Positions 1-12,750 of a stretch of 64,000 bases of DNA are shown here, in pieces. This DNA comes from Clusia tigrina. Lineage: Eukaryota; Arthropoda; Insecta; Diptera; Clusiidae. Numbering within the stretch: position 1 is the stretch's first letter; the number at the start of each line of letters is the position of its first letter. Both the position numbers and the translations under genes were made by a program. The notes under the pieces are model-generated. The model was not told where the DNA came from. It did no database searches and saw nothing but the letters and a program-made list of their open reading frames with translations. The stretch is from the NCBI GenBank assembly GCA_920105625.2, contig OV050030.1, positions 169,753,315-169,817,314 of the forward strand. The letters run 5' to 3'.

Positions 1-2
1 AA

Positions 3-959
3 ATGATAGGCGTAAGGACAACGAGAGCAATTACTCTCCGTGTGAACACGAAAATTCAGACTGTTATTTTGGACAAGCAGCAGCTAGCGGAGGGTGTATA
101 TATGGGAGAGACCATAACGCACTTTGACAAGGGTAAGGTGTACCCAAGCGTAAATTCAGAAGAGAAGGCATCAATAGAAGCCTTATTTACGTCATTCCAT
201 AACATATTTTTGCTGGAAGGAGACCAGTTAATATATACACCGGAAGGAGAGCCTGAAATACCTACTAGAGTGGCTCAACCACCAATAAATCGAAAACAAT
301 ACAGATTGCCACAAGCTCACAAAGATGAGGTAATCAGGCAAGTGGAAGGAATGTTAAATGATAACATTGTTTCACCGAGTATCTCGCCTTGGAACTCACC
401 AATAATTTTGGTACCAACGAAGAGGGTGGTCAGGGTCAGAATAAGTGGGGAATGGTCGTTGATTTCAGAAATTTCAACGACGCCACTATCAAGCAGGTGT
501 TCTCGATACAAACGATGAAAGAACTCCTGGATCAATTGACACAGTATATATTTTTCTACACTTGATATAGCGAGTGGCTACCACCAAGTTCTGGTGGATA
601 CCCAAAATAAGCAGAAGACCGCGTTCAGCACAGGTTTAGGGCATTATGATTTTAATAGAATGTTGTCTGGTTTGACAGAAGCACACTCTACCTTCCAACG
701 GTTAATGAAACATGTGCTAACAGGCTTGCAAGGGTTAGATTATTTTGTGTATCGCGATGATATTGTAATTAATGGGAAGAACTTGCAGCAACTTTCACAA
801 CCCTTGTGCAAGGTGCTCCAGAAATTAAGAGAACAGAATTTGAAATTGAACACGGAGAAGTGTAAATTTTTGCGAAGAGAGCTGGTTTTTCAGGCCATCG
901 TTGCTCAGACTCAGGATCACTGCCTGACCCGCAGAAGGTGGAATGCGTTAAAAATTTAG
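3..959 (+). pseudogene. Gypsy-A reverse transcriptase, broken (left arm)
   Basis: Gypsy-superfamily (Ty3-like) reverse transcriptase remnant, which would copy retrotransposon RNA into DNA in cytoplasmic particles. Residues 80-140 of the first segment match the RT entry region (SPWNSPIILVPTK). Frameshifts follow near 420 and 540. Motif A survives as FYTLDIASGYHQV near 555-595. The catalytic box near 750 reads YRDD where YLDD or YVDD is expected. A further frameshift near 930 leads into the connection and RNase H region. The element continues upstream beyond base 1; its gag is visible in the right-hand copy. Family certain, clade not. Confidence 0.85.
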
Positions 960-1510
960 CGATTCCGAGAAACAGAAAGGAAGTGCAAGCATTCCTAGGA
1001 CTAGTGAACTATTATAGAAAGTTCGTGGAAGGAGTAGCCGGAATTGCGTTGCCAATTAACAAGTTGCTACGAAAAGAGGCAAAGTTCGAATGGACAGAGA
1101 GATGTCAGCAAGCATTCGAGAGGCTAAAGGAAATAATTAGTTCGCCACCAATTTTGGCATACCCCGACTTTGAGCAAACTTTTTTGTTGACCACTGATGC
1201 CAGCAATGAAGCATTAGGGGCAGTATTGTCACAAGGGGAAGTCGGTAATGACCGACCAATAGCATACACGAGCAGGGCGCTGAGCGATACTGAGAAAAGA
1301 TACTCCACAATAGAGAACAAATTTCTAGCCATAGTGTAGGGCACGAAGAATTTAAGGGCATATCTGCAGGGACGCCCATTTAAGATATGCCGTTCACCAG
1401 CCGTTGAGAGACATAGCCAATTTGAAAGACCAAACGTCTCGGCTAGCTAGGTTCAGACACAAATTGTCTGAGTATGATTTTGAAATTATATACAAACCTG
1501 GGAAAAGATT
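938..1510 (+). pseudogene. Gypsy-A RT connection and RNase H, broken (left arm)
   Basis: The segment begins with the connection motif QAFLGLVNYYRKF and passes into RNase H, recognised from [32 protein letters not shown] and LAIV. The domain would remove the RNA strand during reverse transcription. A TAG stop at 1336-1338 replaces the tryptophan normally following LAIV, and the expected KELLAIV reads NKFLAIV, so an acidic residue is lost. Downstream the frame is broken again before the integrase. It overlaps the previous segment by about 20 bases only because of a frameshift. Confidence 0.85.
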
Positions 1511-2712
1511 TTAAATGCAGATGCACTTACCAGAGAAGGAAAAGCTATCGGTCAACTAGAGCAAATGCAAAGCCCAACAGGGAGAAGAACAATGTTAAAC
1601 GGTCAGTAGTTGACACAGAATCAGCAGAAATAAAAGAAACGAATGACGAAAGAGACAACTTGTGTGTGGAATGGCTGAGGGATGAAAAATATATCCAGGC
1701 AGTGTTAAAGGGCTTCCATGATTCACGTCTAGGTGGACACCACGGATCTTGGAAAACCTACGAGAGAATCAGACGCCTGGAAAGGTATGCTCAGAGGCAT
1801 AAAAATATATGTAATGATTTGCCCACAATGTCAGGCCAACAAGAGTTCAAGGCTAAGAAAGATGCCAATGGTGTTAACTGACACACCGAAACAACCATTT
1901 GATAAAGTTCACATGGATATTGTAGGTATTTTACCTGAGACAGTTTTGGGAAATAAATACATCCTTATGTTTCAGGATGATTTTTTTAAATACATGGCGT
2001 GCGCAGCTATACCCGATGCTGAAGCAAGTACGGTAGCCAAAGCATCCTTTGACGAAATTATGGCACAACATTTCAAATGGACCAACATTCCAATTATAGT
2101 ACAACATTCCAAAAGTTTTAATAACCGACAATGGCTGAAATTTTGTATCGGAATTGTTCTCAGAAACTTGTAAAATGATTGGAATCAAGAAATTGCACAT
2201 AACACCGTATCATCCACAAGCTAATGGCTCATTAGAGTGTAACCATCGACCTCTGGCCGAGTACTTGCGTAGTTTTGCCAAGGAAGATGAATCGGATGGG
2301 GATCAATGGTTGACCACTACAATCCATGTACACAACAATACTGTACATGTATCAATGAAGCAAACTCCGATTAGAACACTACGGGTTTGATTTTAACATG
2401 CCAGCAAATTTGAAGCGCAAATGTGCGCCAGTATACAATGCTGATGACCCAAATAAAGTGCGAAAATATCAGCTACAGCGAGCGCACAAGTTGGTTAGAG
2501 AAAACCAAAATTCTGCTAAACGGGTAGCCAGAGAAGCCTACAACAGGGTACTAAACCCAGTAGTCTTTCGTGTGGGTGACCAAGTAATAATGAAGAATCA
2601 GGCTAGGAGAAACAAATTCTCACCTGTTTGGATAGGTCCGTATTTGGTAACAGAGATCCACAGTCCAGTTACAACAGTCGTAACAATTAGGACATTATGC
2701 TTGCCTACATAA
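1474..2712 (+). pseudogene. Gypsy-A integrase, broken (left arm)
   Basis: Integrase remnant of Gypsy-A, which would insert the DNA copy into the host genome. The N-terminal zinc-binding region lies around 1710-1850 (GFHDSRLGGHHG). The core starts at 1908 with KVHMDIVGILPE, giving the first catalytic Asp. The second Asp region, normally TDNG, reads VQHSKSFNN near 2095, so that residue is gone. After a frameshift near 2155 comes HITPYHPQANGSLECNHR, which keeps the Glu. The C-terminal region at 2398-2712 has GDQVIMKNQ and PVWIGPY, as expected in the integrase tail. At least three frameshifts make it nonfunctional. Confidence 0.85.
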
Positions 2713-3242
2713 TAATTTATGAAAATTGTTCCATTTGAGAACTAATAATTAGAAACTTGTGTTGACAGTGTTTTACAAGTGTAAACACAAGAAGAACATC
2801 GAAAACAAACTGATATCACGTACGTATATCAAATACCACAGTTCCAGCTTCCAAAGTCAATGTCAGCAGAAGTGTGCCAAGAAAACTCGGGCGATTAAAA
2901 ATGAAGTAATATAAATATGCTCATTAGGCACTATAGCCAAATGAAGCGAAGTAAGGAAAATAAGAGAAACAATTTTTTAAATATTAAATAAAATTAAATA
3001 AAATGTGAAAAAAATTGCAACAAGGACAAAAAAATTATAAGACAGACTTAGGTAAAAAATATGAAACTAAACGTAAAGTATAAACACACATACAATCGGC
3101 AGTTAATGCATGGAAATAAAATGCGTAAGCATTAACGCCGGACACGAGTTTGATGGCGCAAGCAACGGAAGCGCTGGTAGAGATAAGTATATATGTGTAA
3201 AGAGCGAATGTACGAGAACACATTTTAAGTAAATTTGGTAGG

Positions 3243-3243
<1 letters not shown>
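2713..3243. other. AT-rich stretch after Gypsy-A pol (left arm)
   Basis: This lies where the 3' untranslated region and LTR of Gypsy-A should be. It is AT-rich with runs such as TTAAATAAAATTAAATAAAAT near 2985-3003. I could not define LTR ends or a polypurine tract, and no matching 5' LTR copy was recognised upstream of Gypsy-A gag in 28622-30360. No coding region is seen. Confidence 0.4.
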
Positions 3244-4044
<801 letters not shown>

Positions 4045-4986
4045 CGAGGTGTGATCAAAAAATATCCGTTATTGTGTGATCAAAAAATAAAGTATTTATT
4101 TATTCATCAACAACTATCTTGTCCCCTTCAAAGTAATTTCCCTCAGATATAATACACTTATGCCAGCATTTTTTTCAATCCTCGAAACACTTCTGAAACG
4201 CTTTTTTTGGTATCGCCTACAGCTCCTGTTTCGAATTTTCTTTTATCTCCTCAATCGTAGCAAAACGCTTTTCTTTCATCGGTGTCTTCAGTTTTGGAAA
4301 GAGGAAAAAGTCAGCGTGGGCCAAGTCCGGTGAATACGGTGGTTGAGGCATGATAACGGTTTTGTTTTTGGCCAAAAACAGCTCCTGAGCGATGTCCATG
4401 CGACGTTGTTTTTGCTCAAAATTTTGCAATTTTGGAACAATCTTCGTTTCATGCCTAAAACATCCGTAAAAATTGCTTGGCATGAGCCGAACGATATGCC
4501 AACATCATCAGCAACCTCTCTGATAGTGATTCGACGATTATCCAAAATCATTTTCTTCACTGCGTCAATGTTTTCATCGGTTGTTGACGTGCTCGGGCGA
4601 CCAGGACGAGTATCGTCATTGACATTTTATCGGCCTTCCTTAAACCGGTTATACCACAATTGAACTTGTGTTGTGCTCATAGTAGACTCACCAAAGGCCA
4701 CAGTCAACATTTCAAATGTCCTTGCGCATTTAATTTCATTTTTTAAACAAAATTGAATACAGTTTCTTTGATCCATTTTTACGAATAGTACAAAATCGAA
4801 GAGCACACCAAAACACGACTAACCTTTTTATCTGTCAAAAACAAACTGACAATCCAAAATGGTTGGTATTGCCAACATATATAACAGACATGTGTACCAA
4901 CATAACCAAAAAAAAAAAATGCGACCATCTAACATACGTAACTCACGAAAAGATGAAAATAACGGTTATTTTTTGATCACACATCG
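4045..4986 (-). mobile_element. Internally deleted mariner inserted in Gypsy-B gag (left arm)
   Basis: A Tc1/mariner DD34D element flanked by TA on both sides. Terminal repeats start with CGAGGTGTGATC at 4045 and end with the complement of CGATGTGTGATC at 4986. The transposase on the minus strand keeps the helix-turn-helix part (EVADDVGISFGSC) and the last Asp region (PPYSPDLAHADFF), but roughly 350 bp between them are missing, including the GDESWVYG and HHDNAPAH catalytic regions. A TAA stop also lies near 4640. It is 942 bp against about 1.3 kb for the fuller copies in the tandem array. It could move only if supplied with transposase. Confidence 0.92.
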
Positions 4987-5040
4987 TATAGCGCACCAAA
5001 AATTTAAAAACTAAGAACGAGGTAAGAATTAGTAGAAACG

Positions 5041-5336
5041 TTGCCAAAAGAAGGTTCGACAAACAAACGCCGACAGAATATTCTAACACATATGCGAGAA
5101 CACTATGAAAAAGACATTAGTGTGGAAAGTACACATCCACACTGCTATAATTGTGGATCTGCTCAGCATAAGTGGGCGGAGTGTAAGGAAGAAAAAATGT
5201 TTCAAATGCAATGGTGTAGGGCATATGGCTAAGCAATGTACAAACTCAAGGCCTACTGTAAATATGGTGGTAAAAGAGAATCGTAACAAAAAAATGAAAA
5301 TTAATGACGTTACATTTATCTTGTCTGGTGGATCTT
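5041..5336 (+). pseudogene. Gypsy-B gag nucleocapsid with two zinc knuckles (left arm)
   Basis: Two CCHC knuckles lie in different frames: CYNCGSAQHKWAEC near 5142-5183 and CFKCNGVGHMAKQC near 5200-5241, showing a one-base frameshift between them. Tandem CCHC knuckles bind element RNA in retroelement Gag. This is the C-terminal part of the gag gene whose front is on the other side of the mariner. The right-arm copy differs by one residue near 5073 (Leu against Gln). Confidence 0.85.
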
Positions 5337-5368
5337 GACGCGCAAGAGAAAATATTTAGAAATTTTTA

Positions 5369-6459
5369 GTGGCTAAAAGATACGTAAGTGCTTCGCAAAG
5401 CTTTTTGGATTGGGTACTGTCGGTACTGGGCGAAATTGTAGTACAAGTTGAAGTAGATGGGTTAAATACAAATAACACATTTCTGGTCGTAATAGTCGGC
5501 TATGATTTTTTACGAAAGTGTATGGTCACCATCAAAAGTACAAATTTTCGCAATGCCGATTACAATATTTTAAATGAAGTTTGAAATGACGTAGAAGTTG
5601 ATGTAGTGCCGAAATACTGTGCAGCGGTTATGAAGTTTATACAAATTGATAAGCCGGTGAATAATCCAATAGGTTCACCAATAAAGTTGAATATTATTCC
5701 TAATGGAAATACGATTTGTTTTCGTGAGAGTCCTAGTCGAGTTTCGGCATCTGAACGAGAGTTTATATGGAAACAGGTAGATGAATGGCTACGGCAAGAA
5801 ATCATAGGAGAGTTGTGTTCTGATGTCGCAAGTAAAGTTGTATTAGCGAAAAAGAAAGACGTTAGTTACAGGCTTTGTGTAGACTTCCACAAACTAAATT
5901 CTCTTGTTCTGAAAGACCGATTCCCAGTACCAGTAGTAGATGAATAGCTTTAAAAGATGCAGAGTGCTAGGTTCTTTTCGGTAATGGACTTAAAAACGGT
6001 TTTTTATGTTGAAGTCGAAGAATGAAGCCGAAAGTATACAGCGTTTGCAACCAAAGAGGGCCTCTTCGGATTTAATATGGCACCGTTTGGCAGTATTCCT
6101 ACGGTAAATCAGATTTTTCAGCAGCTGTTAATCGAAGGTATCATGGATATTTACGTAGATGATATTGTTGTTTTTGGAAACACGGCTGATCAATGTTTGG
6201 AAAGCATGCAGCGAGTATTGCGACAGGCTGAGAAGTTCGGATTAGGTATTAACAGCGCGAAATATCAATTATTAAAAGAAAAATTAACATTCTTGGGGCA
6301 CCAGTTAGAAAACGGACATGTTTGGCCCAGTGAAGAGAAAGTGAAGGCCGTAAAGATGTTTCCCTTACCAAAGAATATAATGGGTGTTCAAGCGTTTCTT
6401 GGGTTGACAGGTTACTTCCGGAAATTTATACATAATTATGCGATACTGGCCAGATCAAA

Positions 6460-6463
<4 letters not shown>
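5369..6463 (+). pseudogene. Gypsy-B protease remnant and RT, truncated (left arm)
   Basis: The first part (5369-5584) lies where protease belongs but shows no clear DTG motif. From 5606 reverse transcriptase is clear: VVLAKKKDVSYRLCVDFHKLN, a stop at 5945-5947, motif A as FFSVMDLKTVF, a second stop near 6023, then GFNMAPFG and an intact catalytic box IYVDDIVVFG near 6149-6178. The connection FLGLTGYFRKF ends near 6430, just before the (TA)n tract, where the element is cut off. RNase H and integrase are absent. Confidence 0.85.

Positions 6464-6536
<73 letters not shown>
6464..6536. repeat. (TA)n tract joining Gypsy-B to Loa-1 (left arm)
   Basis: About 70 bases of TA repeats at the breakpoint between truncated Gypsy-B (+) and truncated Loa-1 (-). 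The mirror tract at 20804-20862 is about 10 bases shorter. After it, short echoes of ATACTGCA occur on the way into Loa-1, suggesting filler at a repaired junction. Confidence 0.95.
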
Positions 6537-6537
<1 letters not shown>

Positions 6538-6546
6538 TGCATAATA

Positions 6547-8259
6547 CTATATAAATACTGCAAGAGTATATTCTTTGTGGGCAAGAGATTTCTCTACTTG
6601 CTCAATGAGCACGTGAAGCGCTGTTTCCACAGACTTGCCTTTAGTATAGGCATGTTGTGATTTGGAAAGGCACGTGGAATTAATAGAGCTCCTGATTTGT
6701 ATATCAAGGACCCTTTCCAGTGTTTTCAAAAGAAAGGATGACAAACTAATTGGTCTATAGTCCTTAGGCTTGGTGGGGGTCGACTTTCCCGCTTTAGGGA
6801 TGAAAACTACTCGAGCTTCTCTCCAGCTTTTGGGAATGTACGACCATCTTAGGCATGCATTATAAATATGCAGTAGCCAAGGCGCAACCGCACTTGCCGT
6901 GTGCTGAATATCCGCGGGAATGATGCCATCAGGCCCGGGAGATTTAAAAGGCTTAAAGCTGTTGATGGCCCACTGAATGTGCGTGTTGGTCATTTGGAAT
7001 TGGGTTGAGTGACTTAAGTAGTGGTTGGTGTTAAGAGACCTGCAATCCACAAAGATTTCATTCCCCGGGAAGTGTGTTTCTATTAGGGCGTCTAGAGTGT
7101 CGGTTTCAGAGTCAGTCCAGGTAGCGTCCGATCTCTGAATACATTCCAGAGCCCGAGGGGTGGTATTGAGAATCCTCCGGAGTCTACTTGTCTCGGACGA
7201 GCTTTCTATGTTGCCACAGAAGTCTCGCCAAGACGCTCGTTTGGAACTCCTAACCATATAGTTGAGTTCCCTTTGTTTGTCTTTGAAAGGGAGTCAGTCA
7301 TTTGTAGCTTTGGCTCTGTTGAAGAGCTTGCGGCATTCTTTTCGTAGCACAGCAATTTCCGAATTCCACCAAGGGGGTTTTGGTTTTCCTCTTGGCTTCG
7401 GGAAGTTGCAGGCTGATTTGGCAGCAGAGTTAAATAGTGCTGTAATGGTTTCAACCGCTCGATCTATATCGAGGTGATTATTGATAATGGGAGGAGTCGA
7501 CTGCAGGCCCGACTCCATAATGGTCTGGAATTTTGTCCAGTCAGTACTTTTCCTGTTAGTGTGCATTTTGCGCTCTGCCGTATCTAACGTATCTGAGATC
7601 GCAATTCTAAAACAGATGTAACAGTGGTCCGAGAAGGAGCATTCCTGCAAAACGCGCCAGCTCGAAATAAGGTGAGACGAGTGATTATTGCCAAGAGTTA
7701 GATCGAGAGCCTCCCTTCTATTTGAGGTAATGAAGGTTGGCTCTCTCTCCCTGTTAGCAATTACTATGTCGTTAGTAAGAATAAAATCAAAGAGTGACTC
7801 ATCCCGCTCGTTGGTATCCGTGCTGCCCCACACCTCGTGATGGGCATTGGCATCGGCCCCGATGACTACCGGGATGCGCTTTCTATTAGCCTCCTCTACC
7901 AGCAGCCTTAAAGCATCCGGAGGCGGCGTCAGCCCGTGGTCGTGCGCCATGTAGCTGCTGACGATCCATGTAGCCATGGTGTTGGTGGAAATAACCATGG
8001 CTACATTATCCTTGTCGCTGAACCTGTGAAGAAGAAGAGCGTTAATATTGTTCTTAACAAGAATACAGGCTCTGGGTTTACCTCGATCCTGCACGAAAAC
8101 TGTGTGGTATCCGCTTGTAGTGAGTCCGCGAACCTGATCATTTACGACCCAAGGTTCTTGGACCAGTATGAGTTCCTCTCCTTTTTGAGTCAGGTGGAGG
8201 ATCAGGGCTGCTAAGGCAGCCATGGAATGGTGAAGGTTAATCTGTAATACCCTCACCAT
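6547..8259 (-). pseudogene. Loa-1 ORF2: endonuclease and truncated RT (left arm)
   Basis: ORF2 of a Loa-like non-LTR retrotransposon. It starts with MVRVLQINLHHSM, the first motif of the apurinic-type endonuclease that nicks target DNA; VQEPWV, GADANAHHEVWG and FSDHCYI follow, so its active-site motifs look intact. An in-frame TGA at 7294-7296 interrupts residue 322. RT then resumes in the same frame with KSPGPDGIIP, KDYRPISLSSF and SKSQHAYTKGKS, and stops where motif A should begin because the element is cut at the (TA)n junction. RNase H is absent here but present in Loa-1b. The start codon overlaps the end of ORF1 by 23 bases. Confidence 0.88.
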
Positions 8260-9331
8260 TCCTGGAGGTGGCCATCATCGTCACGCTGGCTGCCTCCTCT
8301 TCTGACAGAGGAGAATCACCAACGTCGTCGATATTGGTTATCGGACGACCGCAGAAACTGCCTACCGATTCTGAGGCCGAAGCGTAACTCTCTCCATCAT
8401 CGAAGGTGAGATCCGGTTCGGCCTGAATGGGGGGCTTGTATGCTCCCTGGTTGTCGCTCCTATAGACCTTGAGTGAGATCGAACTAAAGCCATAGTTGAT
8501 CTCTCCCTTTTTGGCATTAATAGGGGCTAGAGAGTCCTTATTAAGAATAATGATGATCTCTCGAGAGTTGCCCTTGGGCTCGCTTATTTTTGCAACCTTC
8601 CAGTCATCCGTGGGGAGGTCGTAATTGCTGAGCCTAAGCGACTCCAGAATTTCTTCCGGCGAGGAATGCTCTGCCGGAACCCAGGCCCTGGAACGCGGGC
8701 GGTTCGGGATCTGGTCTCTGGGAACAGCTAAGAGCTTGGCCCCCGGCCAGATTTCGCCAACCATTGAGATGGCCATCTTGTAAAGCTCAGCCGAGCGCTC
8801 ATCTGAGCACGCGATGAGCTTCGCGTGCCCCTGATACCATCGCGCGTCCCGGCATACAGGTGATGCGCTAGGATTGGCCTTCAGGATGTCCCTGTAGATC
8901 CTGAAAAGGGCCTTCTCCACCATTTTCCAGTTCGCTGGGGAAATGGTACCGTCACTGTTTCCAGTGTCAACGATTGCCCAGATGAGGCCCTTTTTGGCTA
9001 CCTCATTAAATGGCCGAGTAAGTCTCGGCTTGGAAGCCAGTCTTGGGCGTTTAGTTTCCCGCACGACAGATTGGGAGGGGTGCTCAGTCGACCGTTGCCG
9101 TTTCTGAGCACCTTCAGGGGGTGGCTGCGGACGAGCACCAACATTTTGGTGAGCCCATGCCAGCGCTCATTTGTCTTTATCAGACATTGAAGCGGGGTCG
9201 GCAGATTCCAACCTCTGCAAAATCCTGAAGGCGGACCTCCGGGTTCTGTACGCCCGTGTAGACGCATTCACATGCGTTCGAGCACCTGAAGGGAGATTGG
9301 TGCTGGGGCCCGTGCTGGAGGAGTCGGCCAT
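8237..9331 (-). pseudogene. Loa-1 ORF1 (gag-like), one in-frame stop (left arm)
   Basis: ORF1 of Loa-1, expected to encode an RNA-binding, gag-like protein. The start at 9331-9329 (MADSSSTGPS) is in frame with the long downstream segment and follows a short 5' leader. An in-frame TGA at codon 55 (9167-9169) breaks it; the remainder from 9064 is open for 275 codons. The C-terminal half resembles the DUF4780-type region seen in insect retroelement ORF1 proteins, recalled rather than tested. The last residues are acidic and serine-rich. It ends 23 bases inside ORF2. Confidence 0.8.
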
Positions 9332-9395
9332 ATATAGACCATTTAGCGCTATCCAGAGTGCACCACGAGGAGGCGATCTACATTACACTCCTTGA

Positions 9396-9404
9396 TTGCA
9401 GTAG
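9396..9404. repeat. Loa-1 5' target-site duplication candidate (left arm)
   Basis: On the minus strand these bases read CTACTGCAA, the last env bases before the Loa-1 leader. The same nine bases follow the Loa-1b 3' tail at 32337-32345, where env resumes. Confidence 0.65.
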
Positions 9405-9906
9405 TTTCAAAGTAGTTTTCTATTGTGTCTTGTTCCTCATTTATGTGTGTAGTTATGTTTTTAAATCTTTCTAACATCTTTTGATTTAGTAGTGTTTGCT
9501 TGGATAGTACATTTCCCAAATCTGTGCCCTTACGTTGTAGCTCAAGTATTTCTTTGTTGATGTTGTCTGCGTCATTTGCGTCCATGTTCCCAGTGATAAA
9601 TTTTGCTAGGGTGCCGATTCCGTTGAAAAGTCCCCTTTTATGTCTAATTGTCGGTGTTAGTATTTTGTGTTTCAATTCTTCAAGATTTAGCTGTGTGACT
9701 TCCATAGTGTTATCGAGTGTTGTATGTTTTCTGAATGTGTCAAGTGTTATCGAAACTCTTCTAATGTTTTCGTCGTAATCTTCTAGGTTGACTATGTGTA
9801 TTACGTTTTTGTATCCTATTATCGTTTTTGCTGTGCCGAGTTTGATTGGGAGAATTCCTTGTAATTCTGTTAAATTGTGTATTTCTAATATTTGGGCTTT
9901 TGCCAC
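9396..9906 (-). pseudogene. Gypsy-C env, 5' half, interrupted by Loa-1 (left arm)
   Basis: The 5' half of an errantivirus-like envelope gene, related to the F-type fusion proteins of insect retroelements. The visible features are a basic cleavage-like site followed by GLFNGIGTLAKFITG, a fusion-peptide-like segment, then a helical heptad-rich stretch. It lies downstream of integrase, the usual env position. It ends where Loa-1 was inserted and is therefore a truncated remnant. The start shown is the open-frame start after a 40-base gap from the integrase stop; splicing may normally supply the leader. Confidence 0.8.
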
Positions 9907-9950
9907 AATTAGCCTAAAAAAGAATTTATAATATTAGTTTATTTTTTAAA

Positions 9951-11227
9951 TTAACGTGTTAATTGAAGCTTAGATTTATGAAGCTTTTGGCCTTTCGTAG
10001 TTAATATCGTATTTTTCTTATTAGTTTTCGTTTTATGGATTGTAAATCTGGGGGTGACCTTGTTTCGCCTGCATTCTTTCCTGAAAACTGTATCGTCAGT
10101 GTGAAATTGTAACGGGTCTTTTCTGTCCTTATTTAGTTTATCTATTCTATTGTCAACCTCTTGCGTAAGTCTAGCTTGTATGTTAGGGTATAGTATTTCT
10201 TGATATTCATTTAATTTTTTTAAGTATTCGTGTTCGCTGTTGAATTTAATGTCATTGTTAAATTTTAGCGTTCTGCCATTGAAAAGTTCGTACGGCGTTA
10301 GTTTGGTTGAAGAGTGAATAGCGCTGTTATAAGTTAGAATTGTCTCTGAAAGAATTTCGTCGTGGTCGATATTAAATTTTTCCTCTTTTTTTCTTGAAAT
10401 GATGAGCCTGTATACTTCTGTTAGGGTCGAGTGTAGCCTCTCGACGGGAGAGTTACTACTAGTTTGCTGGAAAGAGGTAATATATAAGTCAATGTTGTAT
10501 TGTTTGCAGAAGTCTTTGAAGATGTTGCTCATGAATTCCGAGCCCTGGTTACACACTATTCGTTTAGGTATACCAAATTGGCTTAGGAAATGTTTCAAAG
10601 CTTTTAATACCAATATGCTATGTCTACTTGGTAACGGATATGTTGCTGCAAACATATCGATAATTGTTAGGTTTTGGTTGTTGTTGATTGCATATATGTC
10701 CATGTGTAGCGTATGCAACGGTGTGGGGGTGTTTCGGGCTTCTGAAACTTTAGTTTGGGTGGGTGTCTGTCGTATTTAAGCGTAAGGCATTTTTCGCAGT
10801 TATTTATAGTTTTTGCTATTTTTTTTTTCATACCGAGAAAATAATATTTCCTTTTTAAGTGTAATGTGGTTTCGTTTATTCCTCTGTGGTTAGTATTTAT
10901 GTGATATTCTCTAATAATTTTCTCTTGTGCTTCTTCTGATCTAATGTCATGTAGCATTTCAGTGCAACGCAATAATTTGAACATTTTGCTCTGGGAGAAG
11001 AATTTTGAATACACGTTCTGTACTTTACGGAAAATCTCGTCAGTTGTGTATATTGCGGAAGTTTTGTTAGGAGGGCAGAATTTCTTAAAAACTTCTATTA
11101 TTGCTTCCTCGCTAAATTGTGGTTGCCTAACAGTACGTCTTTGTTTGTTTCTAAAAACACTTCCTAATATCATCGGTAAACCTATTTCCTTTGGTTCCAG
11201 AATGAGTTGTACATTGAATTCGATCAA
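9951..11227 (-). pseudogene. Gypsy-C integrase, broken (left arm)
   Basis: Integrase in two overlapping frames. The first (11227-10667) carries the HHCC zinc-binding region, with the histidines in EYHINTNHRG and the cysteines in NCEKC. A frameshift near 10700 leads to the core (10718-9951): LHMDIYA holds the first Asp, the second site reads VCNQGSEF with Asn where Asp is expected, and the Glu is kept in SPVERLHSTL. The tail runs to 9951. The left copy has Asp where the right has Tyr near 10120, and Phe against Leu near 10376. Confidence 0.88.
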
Positions 11228-12698
11228 GGGTCTCTCAGAAATGTAATTCCGTCGTCTAAATTTTCTTGTGCGGAGTGCACGGTGGTTCCCTGGGTTCCCT
11301 GAATTGAGTCTGCATCGTTAACAAATATTTCCACCTCTGAATCTATCTTGATTCTACTAAGGGCATCCGCGTTCGTATTGATTTTTCCTTTTTTGTAGAC
11401 GATCTCGTAATCGAACTCCTCCAGTTTAAGCCTCCATCTAACGAGTTTGGAATTCGGTTCTTTCATGCTCATTAGCCAAGTAAGGGGTCGATGGTCTGTG
11501 ACTATTTTGAATCTGCGGCCAAATAGGTAAGGTCTGAAGTATTTGGCCGCCCATACTATTGCTAACAATTCTTTATCAATAGTGCTGTAATTTTTCTCGT
11601 GTTTATTTAGCGTTCTGCTTGCATAGCATATAGGCTTATCGCTGCCAACTGTTCCTTGTGAAAGGACTGCACCTAATGCTACGTTGCTCGCATCGGTTGT
11701 GAGAATAAACGGCTTGGAGAAGTCTGGATACTGGAGAATTGGGTCGTTAGTTAAGAGATTTTTACATAATTCAAATGTTTTCACGTTAGCTCTACCACAT
11801 CTTCTTTTTTTAAGCAAATTGTTAGAGGTTTAACTAGTTTGGCAAAATCTTTTATGAATTTCCTGTAATAACCTAATAGCCCTAGGAATGCTTTGATTTC
11901 CTTCTTTGTCTTTGGAAGGGGAAATTTTTTTACAGCTATAATTTTGTCGGGATTTGGCTTGATGCCTTCTGTTGAAACAATATGTCTTAAGAAGGCAATT
12001 TCCTTCTGTAGAAACTCGGATTTATCTATCTGAATCTTAAGATTTGCTTTTTCCAACCGTTTAAATATTTCCTTCAGATTTTGGATGTCCTCCTGAAGTG
12101 AGGTCGAATAAATAATAATGTCATCGAGGTACACCAAACACGTCTTTTCAACTAAATCTTTTAAAACATTGTCCATGACACGTTGGAATGTAGAAGGCGC
12201 GTTTTTCAACCCAAATGGCATCCTTATATACTCGCAGTGTCCTCCTTCAACCGCAAATTCAGTTTTAAATCTAAACGTATAGAAATACATACATTTACCT
12301 AACTTGTCAAGGATATCTGCAATGTTGGAGATTGGGTAACGATCTGAGACTGTTTTCTCATTTAACTTGCGGTGGTCGATTACTAGCCGCCACTTTTGTT
12401 TGCCACTGGCATCTTTCTTTTTGGGCACCACCCATACTGGTGAACTCCATGGTGAAAAACTTTGTTTGATTATACCCTGCTCCAACATATTTTTTATTTG
12501 TTTATTTACCTCTTCCTTGTGTATATACGGGTATCGATAGGATTTTGTGAAGATCCATATGTCATCTGTTGTTTTTATTTTATGTTTAATTTCGTTGGTA
12601 AACGAGAGTTTTTGGCCTTCTTTAAAAAATATGTCATGAAATGATTTGCAAAGCTTAATCAATTTTTCTTTTTCTTCCTCGTTTAGGTGATCTGGTCG
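11224..12698 (-). pseudogene. Gypsy-C RT and RNase H, cut at the palindrome breakpoint (left arm)
   Basis: RT occupies 12698-11781 and RNase H 11817-11224 after a frameshift. RT shows SPWSSPVWVVPKK, LVIDHRKLNEKTVSDRYPI and an intact catalytic box VYLDDIIIY. The motif A region is deleted: MYFYT runs straight into a sequence normally about 15 residues later, so the first catalytic Asp is lost. RNase H keeps [23 protein letters not shown] and NADALSRI. Upstream codons are missing because the left arm stops at 12698. The copy ends in unrelated loop sequence. Confidence 0.9.
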
Positions 12699-12750
12699 CA
12701 TTTATTTTATTATTTTAAAAAATTTTTTAATATTTAAAAATACTTCCTTA

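Noticed and set aside
12462..12644. Hydrophobic 60-codon frame (and mirror 14696-14878)
   Set aside because: It is the reverse of the Gypsy-C RT coding strand, which has clear RT motifs.
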